NCBI GenBank assembly: GCA_030248195.1
Contig: JASAND010023080.1
Span: forward strand, 1-64,000
Length of the DNA: 64,000 nt
Source of the DNA: Trissonchulus latispiculum
Taxonomy: Eukaryota > Nematoda > Enoplea > Enoplida > Ironidae
Direction of reading: 5' to 3'
The notes under the pieces were generated by a model. The model searched no databases, was not told where the DNA came from, and saw nothing but the letters and a program-made list of their open reading frames with translations. Each line of letters starts with the position of its first letter. The stretch's first letter is position 1. Shown piece after piece: positions 58,661 to 64,000 of this stretch. The position numbers and the translations under genes were made by a program.

Positions 58661-59720
58661 TTAAAGGTCACAAAAGTCAATTTTTTTGAAATTTCCAAAA
58701 TATAGACAAATTGGGTATCATTCGATAGCTACTGATGAGCTGAACAACTTTTCTAATAGAACTATGTGTCTGAAATTTAGTATCTGAAAGTTAGAGCAAG
58801 TTAAAGTTTTAGAGCACAGTTATAGATGAAAAAGGGTCAGTTCACAATTGAAAAATGTACTGTGAACGACTGGCTGGATATCCCGGAGTCATTTTGATAT
58901 TAAAATATTAGCCAACCAGCAGAATTAATTTGCCATATTAGTTGACCCAAATTTCGCTGCCGTTCTGTCTCAGCATGACCTTGGAGGGCAAATCACAGTG
59001 ATTTTCAAGTTTTCCAACTTTATAGCTGAATATCTCTGCCACCGTTTGATTTTCGAACTCTAATGTTTTGTCTTGTTTTTGAGAACATATGTACCTATAT
59101 TGCGTGTGAAAATGAGCGAAATCCGTGACTATCGATTTTGACCCAAAGCGACCCCCCCCTTAAACGGATTAAAATTAACTCTTTTAATCCGACCATTTTT
59201 AATCCGCGGGTTAAACAAGTTGATTTTAATCCGTTTAATTCGCCATTAAAGAAATAGCGATTAAAAATTTTAATCCGCCAACTTTTAATCCGTTTAATCC
59301 GCGTGGTGGCACGAGGATTAAAAGCTAGTTGAAAATGCAGGCAGCGGATTAAACGGATTAAAATTAATCTTTAAAGAAACAGCGATTAAGCAGGTCGGAT
59401 TAAAATTAACTCGTTGAGTTGTTAATCCGAAGTGTGAATAAAGAAACAGGCTTAGATTAAAATTTTAACTCGTTTAACTCGCTGGATTAAATTTTAATCC
59501 GTTTAATCCGAGGTGCTATTTCTTTAATGCGGATTAATTTTAATCTAATCCGTTTAATCTTTAAAGAAATAGGGCCTAAGATAAGTCTAAATTTCTATCT
59601 AGTATTTTCCAAACATGTTATGCTAAAAGACTGATATTTTAAACTTTGAATTGATCCTATACTGCTATGTTCATAAAACTTAATTAAATCATGATCAACT
59701 AATTTAATTGACAGAGTGCA

Positions 59721-60857
59721 ATGCCTGTTCGAGAGCTTCACACGGAGAGCGAGATGACAAATCCTGGGAGGGCGGAAAGCCTGGAAGATTTCGGAAGCTC
59801 TCGGGATCTCTTGGCTCCTATCCTGCAAAATTGGATAATAGGATTTCCAGTAATGCTGGGCTATAGGCTCGGTCTCTTTCACATTATGTCCAGCAAGAAC
59901 CCTGGAACCGCGGAAGAAATTGCTGCCGCTGCGGATCTAAAGCCGCACCTGACCGCAGAGTGGCTTAAATGTATGGTTGCTGCTGGGATTGTCAGTGTCG
60001 ATAAGTCAGGGCTTAACTATGTTCTACCCGGTGACCAAGCCAAAAGTTTGCAATACAACGAATACGGACTTCTTTTTATTGCTGATTCAACGCTATACCT
60101 GTCGCAGTTAATCCACTCTGTCGAAAACTGCTGGAAAATTGGAGGACCAAAATCGATACCAGTGGAAACATACGGTCCCTACATTCGTGTGTTTAGAAAG
60201 ATGAGCGAAATTGTATATCGAGCTTATGTGGTTGACTTAATTATCCCTCAATTGCCTAAGAATCTACAGGAAAATTTGTTGCACGGGTGTCAGGTCCTCG
60301 ATATGTTTTCTCTGGGAAATGTGTTTCCAACAGTTCTAGCTGAATATTTTCCAAGATCCCGTTTTGTAGCAGTTGGCGCGGATCAAGGCACCTCGAAAGT
60401 TGCTCTAACTCAGAAAAGGAAAGAGCAGCACCTGCAAAACGTTAGCTGTATACCATTCAGCAAGATCCAGGAACTTTCTGCAAGTAAAAGCAAGTTCCAC
60501 TGGATAACCATAACAAACTACCTGCACAGATGCAGAAATAAGGTTGAAATTATGAAGATCATAAAGTCTTTTTTGGCCGTAGGAGGTTATTTGTCAGTTC
60601 TGGAAAACAACTGCCATTCAGATCCGTACGACAACGCTTTGGATCCCGATACAGCATTCATGCACACAACAGCCCTCTTTTTTGATATACCGGAAGGATT
60701 GAATTTTATGGAAGAGCACGAGATTATTACACAGGTTTGGGGCAGAGAAAGTATTGAAGACTTTCTCAAGGAACAGAAGCTGATCATTCTTTCTGTGGAA
60801 TATCTCCATCCCTATAATTTGCATTTCCTTTGCCAGCTTGGTCGTGATCCACCGTAG
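59721..60857 (+). CDS. O-methyltransferase-like protein with degenerate SAM site, intronless
   Basis: A 378-codon uninterrupted frame from the ATG at 59,721. The N-terminal half looks like the winged-helix/dimerisation region of class I O-methyltransferase-like proteins (GYRLGLFHIMSS, then GTAEEIAAAADLKPHLTAEWLKCMVAAGIV). The C-terminal half has the Rossmann layout, but the SAM-binding loop, normally VLDxGxGxG, reads VLDMFSLGN, and the later motif is HWITITNYLHRC. So two key motifs are altered, and the protein may not bind SAM. Length is normal for the family. AATAAA lies at 60,946. A CAG just before the ATG could also be an acceptor, so a 5' exon cannot be excluded. The duplicated block supplies its immediate upstream DNA. 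Confidence 0.75.
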   Translation: MPVRELHTESEMTNPGRAESLEDFGSSRDLLAPILQNWIIGFPVMLGYRLGLFHIMSSKNPGTAEEIAAAADLKPHLTAEWLKCMVAAGIVSVDKSGLNYVLPGDQAKSLQYNEYGLLFIADSTLYLSQLIHSVENCWKIGGPKSIPVETYGPYIRVFRKMSEIVYRAYVVDLIIPQLPKNLQENLLHGCQVLDMFSLGNVFPTVLAEYFPRSRFVAVGADQGTSKVALTQKRKEQHLQNVSCIPFSKIQELSASKSKFHWITITNYLHRCRNKVEIMKIIKSFLAVGGYLSVLENNCHSDPYDNALDPDTAFMHTTALFFDIPEGLNFMEEHEIITQVWGRESIEDFLKEQKLIILSVEYLHPYNLHFLCQLGRDPP

Positions 60858-61351
60858 GCTGAAGGAAGATTCTGAATTTACTTCATTTTGTACTCGAGTT
60901 ATATTAATACAGAACTCGAGAATTGACTTGATTTTACTCAAAATGAATAAACTTGTGACTTGTGTTTTTAACGAAAGAAATTATTTTGGCATAAGTTCGT
61001 CTTCCTAACTGACTGCAACCACATGTACATAGTTCCTTGTACTTAGGTAGTAGGTTGCATTTAGGTAGTAGTTGTTAGGCTGTACTGTCTGAGTGCAAAA
61101 AAAGATTTATTGTTAAACTAATAAAACAGTTTTATGTTATGTATAAAGCTATAGCAATAGCCCCACAGACTTGGTTGAGTTGTATGTACTTTGCTGCGAC
61201 TAACTTCATAAAACTTGACTCTACTTCCACTGCCCGAAAAGTGGTCATTGTTGTCTTCTTTAAAATGGTGCATAACTGAAGACCGCAATTCGCTGCGTAT
61301 TATTATCTACACATGTGATGACTGCAGTCTCTACCTCCAACCTTCGATTAC
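60858..61351 (+). other. 3' region of the methyltransferase-like gene
   Basis: AT-rich, non-coding. AATAAA lies at 60,946-60,951. A second inverted CTCGAG pair (60,893-60,920) could form a small hairpin before it. Nothing else is recognised. Confidence 0.5.
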
Positions 61352-62558
61352 GGTCGCTTTGGGTCAAAATCGATAGTCACGGATTTCGCTCATTTTCATA
61401 CACAATATAGGTACATATGTTCTCAAAAACAACACAAAACATTAGAATTCGAAACTAAACAGTGACAGAGATATTCAGCTATAAAGTTGGAAAACTTGAA
61501 AATCACTGCAATTTGCCCTCCAAAGTCATGTTGAGACAGAACGGTACCGAAATTTTGGTCAACTAATATGGCAATTTAATTCTGTGGGATGGCTAATATT
61601 TTAATGCTAAAACGACTCCGGAATATCCATCCAGTCGTTCACAGTACATTCATCAATGTGAACTGAGCCTTTTCCAGCTAACTGTGCCCTCAAACTTTAA
61701 CCTACTCTAACTTTCAGATACTACATTTCAGACACATAGTTCTATTAGAAAAGTTGTTCAGCTCATCAGTAGCTATCGAATTGTACCCAATTTGTCTATA
61801 TTTTGGAAATTTCAAAAATTGACTTTTTGTGACTAGAAGAGATCAAAGGAGCCGACACGACAGAAAAGTTCTACCTTTAAGCATTTACCTTCACCTTAAT
61901 GTCAGGCAGGCATTGAGAGTTTTACATGCCAATTTTGGTGACTTTCGAGTGGGTAACGAGTGAGAAATTATTACAAAAACGTGGAAATTGTGCAAAATGA
62001 TGGTTTTTGGCAAAATTAGCCCATTTTGTGGCAAGTTTTTTGAGAGCACTACAAACGGTAGAAATTTGCAACTACTGTCATAAGAATTCTGTGTATACGA
62101 AGAGTGCAACTATCTATAAGCGATTTCTGTAGCTTTTGCCAATCGTGCAGGAGAGGCGAATATGTTTTGCTGGTCCTGTTTTTCGTGGTACAAAAAGCAC
62201 AAATTTTCCGAAATTTTGACTTTGAAAAATCGCCAAAAATCCGACACTCAACAGAACTGTTCCAGAAGGGTTATTTGCACTCTCTGATATGTCCTTAACA
62301 TGTACAACAAGGTTGCAGCGCTGTATCTTGCATACAGCGAAAAATTTTTCTGCCACAAACTTTTTAACCTAACTTTTTCATTTTTCTATGTTTAACACAT
62401 GTCGAGGTAACCTTTGAAGGTCCCTACAGAACGATTGGAGCAATATTACGCAAAACGCACCTGTCTTGTTTTGGGGACCCATTAGGACTACAAAATATGT
62501 GAAAATGAGCAAAATCGGAGATGGTCGAAAAATCAGCCAAAAAGCGACCCCCCCCCCC
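61352..62558. mobile_element. TTAA-type element, sister of 56,402-59,159
   Basis: Reverse-orientation copy of the outer element without the two nested insertions. The right end is a C-run then TTAA at 62,559. The left end starts GGTCGCTTTGGG but has no G-run or TTAA, so it seems truncated by a few bases. It provides the empty sites for the CCGG hAT-like insertion and for the inner TTAA element. Confidence 0.75.
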
Positions 62559-62562
62559 TTAA

Positions 62563-63810
62563 GGGGGGGGGGGGGTCCACCATGAAAAATTTTTAGGTGA
62601 CGGATTTTGCTCATTTTCACACATAAATTTGCCACATATGTTGTGCACATCAAGTTTAAATTTTGAGTTGTTTCGTTCAGTTCTGCGTAAGTTACGAGCC
62701 ATCAACTGTGTGCAATTTGAATATGAGCCAGCACGAGGGTGCTGCAGCGAACTGAGGCAATTTTTCGCAAATATACTTGATGTTTTCACCTTATTCGGTT
62801 ACACGCCTTTAAAAATATTAGTATAACCATGTTCGTAGAGTTTCAAGGCGGATGAACATGATCAGAAGCTTCTTTAAAGAATTTTTCGGAGAAACAAGGC
62901 CCCTGTCTTCAAAAATGTAAATAAATATTTATTAGCGCGTAACTTAAAATAGAAGCATTTCTGAGCCATGGTTCTATGAGAAGAATTCATTCCTGCACTG
63001 AGAGCTTTCGATTGATGTATAATGTGCCATATTTTGAAAATTTTGAAAAATCACTGTTTTGTGAAATTCGAGGTTTGAGGGTCTCGATTGGCGCGTTGAG
63101 AGGTACTGGGCATCGCTGGCAACATAAATCATGCTACAAATTGATCCATAGGCATGAGTACACAAGCTGAAATACAAAAGAGGCAGTTTTTAGCCATACC
63201 GTTGTCGTAATTTGGGCAAATTTTCGAAAAACCTTCAAGTTTTAAAATTTTGCTAAAACTTCAAGTTTTTGCGCCAAAAAAATCTCGAAACTGGTGGGAG
63301 TAATAATGAAACAATTGGTATCAGTGGAACCGCCTATTCAAATACTACGGAACCTTGGAATTAGAATTTTTATTTAGGCCTTTGAATCAGAGTAGTTTAC
63401 AATTCTTTTCGACGACCCTAGGTTTCATTGACAGGAAACGTTGAAATTTGACGATTTTCCACTGTTTACTTCAAATAAAAGTTTTTAAAAAATTTTTAGG
63501 GGTCTAAATCAAAATTCTACTTCCAAGATACCGCAGTTCATGATCGTAGCTACAACCTAAGTACAAAATTATACAGATTCATGAACGTTCATCGAGAGAT
63601 TTTTTTGGCGCAAGAATAAAATCACCACTTTTTTAGTTTCCTATGTTTAACACATGCAGACCCCAACTTTGAGGTGAAATTACTCCACAACCATAAGAGA
63701 TCCTACTTTAATTTCAAGAACTCGTTAAAATATCCCACTCAGACAACAAAGTATGTGAAAATGAGCGAAATCGGAGATGGTCGAAAAATTGGCCAAAAAT
63801 GTACCCCCCC
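62563..63810. mobile_element. TTAA-type element abutting the previous one
   Basis: Starts with a G-run right after TTAA at 62,559 and ends with a C-run and TTAA at 63,811. Both ends carry the family motif GCTCATTTTCACA. It shares a single TTAA with its neighbour. The short ORFs inside are not conserved in the relatives. Confidence 0.75.
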
Positions 63811-64000
63811 TTAAGTGGGTTAACCCAGGTTAATTACTGATATTATACCAATACTCCTGCACCTGCTACGTTAAATGTTGTACAACTGATGCTTGAGTTA
63901 AGGTTCAGGGTGCCAAATCAAATTTCAAAGGTCTACCAGTGAGAACTGTGTATGTAGTTTTAATTTTCTGCGTTGGTTATTTTGCAACTGTAACTGTTTT
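63811..64000. other. Unannotated window end
   Basis: AT-rich sequence with no recognisable feature beyond the TTAA boundary. Confidence 0.5.

Larger units (their letters stand above)
56402..59159. mobile_element. TTAA-targeting element (Kolobok-like) with nested insertions
   Basis: Flanked by TTAA at 56,398 and 59,160. It starts with a G-run then TCGCTTTTTGG and ends with the inverted GGGTCGCTTTGGG-type sequence; both ends share GATTTYGCTCATTTTCACA. Copy 3 has the intact ATTAAAC site at 52,822, so the insertion is directly proven. Purine-start termini with TTAA suit Kolobok better than piggyBac (CCC starts). No transposase. Inside are a hAT-like element (56,653-57,169) and another TTAA element (57,653-58,660). 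Confidence 0.85.
53309..59655. repeat. Tandem segmental duplication, copy 4 (with insertions)
   Basis: The most complete copy. It carries the same GGCC-type hAT insertion as copy 2 at 54,902-55,805, and its Harbinger-like MITE is split by a 2.76-kb element (56,402-59,159). It ends 66 bp before the ATG of the methyltransferase-like gene. Confidence 0.8.

Noticed and set aside
56402..59159. piggyBac assignment for TTAA elements
   Set aside because: piggyBac ends start CCC after TTAA; these start GGG or GGT. Without a transposase, Kolobok-like is preferred, at moderate confidence.

Overview
This is nuclear DNA from an animal, most likely an invertebrate; I cannot name the species. The coding genes are split by GT-AG introns, and the main gene is an ortholog of the metazoan ubiquitin-ligase receptor ZSWIM8/EBAX-1. 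The base composition is AT-rich. Roughly two thirds of the window is transposable or repeated DNA, much of it as inverted (foldback) structures.

Region 1, about 1-16.1 kb, plus strand: the 3' part of a large Ty3/gypsy-like LTR element. It has the C-terminal end of an integrase (3,071-3,222), then three frameshifted accessory ORFs (3,640-8,288). The last ORF ends in a recognisable NADAR/YbiA-type domain. A long non-coding tail follows, then a candidate polypurine tract and 3' LTR (15,629-16,114). Two hAT-like elements with CCGGTT arrays sit in (TA)n upstream of the integrase remnant. A 5-kb foldback element, itself carrying a 153-bp satellite and copies of a ~270-bp repeat, is inserted before the LTR.

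Region 2, 16.1-19.1 kb: nested elements with TTAA target sites.

Region 3, 19.2-44.4 kb: the ZSWIM8 gene. Twenty-five exons on the plus strand (25,351-44,433) form a phase-consistent frame of 1,824 codons from just before the SWIM zinc finger to the stop. The N-terminal ~150 residues are not found. A second, inverted copy of exons 3-9 lies on the minus strand at 19,405-24,566. The two arms (about 19.18-24.96 and 27.08-32.51 kb) surround a 2.1-kb spacer that holds exons 1 and 2. If the missing 5' exons lie upstream, the primary transcript would contain a ~5.4-kb inverted repeat. Introns carry further foldback elements.

Region 4, 44.4-59.65 kb: four partial tandem copies of one segment. They differ by transposon insertions, so empty sites can be read directly. 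They show hAT-like elements (8-bp duplications), a Harbinger-like MITE and TTAA-targeting elements.

Region 5, 59.7-64 kb: an intronless O-methyltransferase-like gene (59,721-60,857) with a degenerate SAM-binding loop, followed by two more abutting TTAA elements.

The most notable points are the NADAR domain in a retroelement, the inverted ZSWIM8 duplication with a near-identical core, and the several hAT-like families whose bodies are built from family-specific short repeats.
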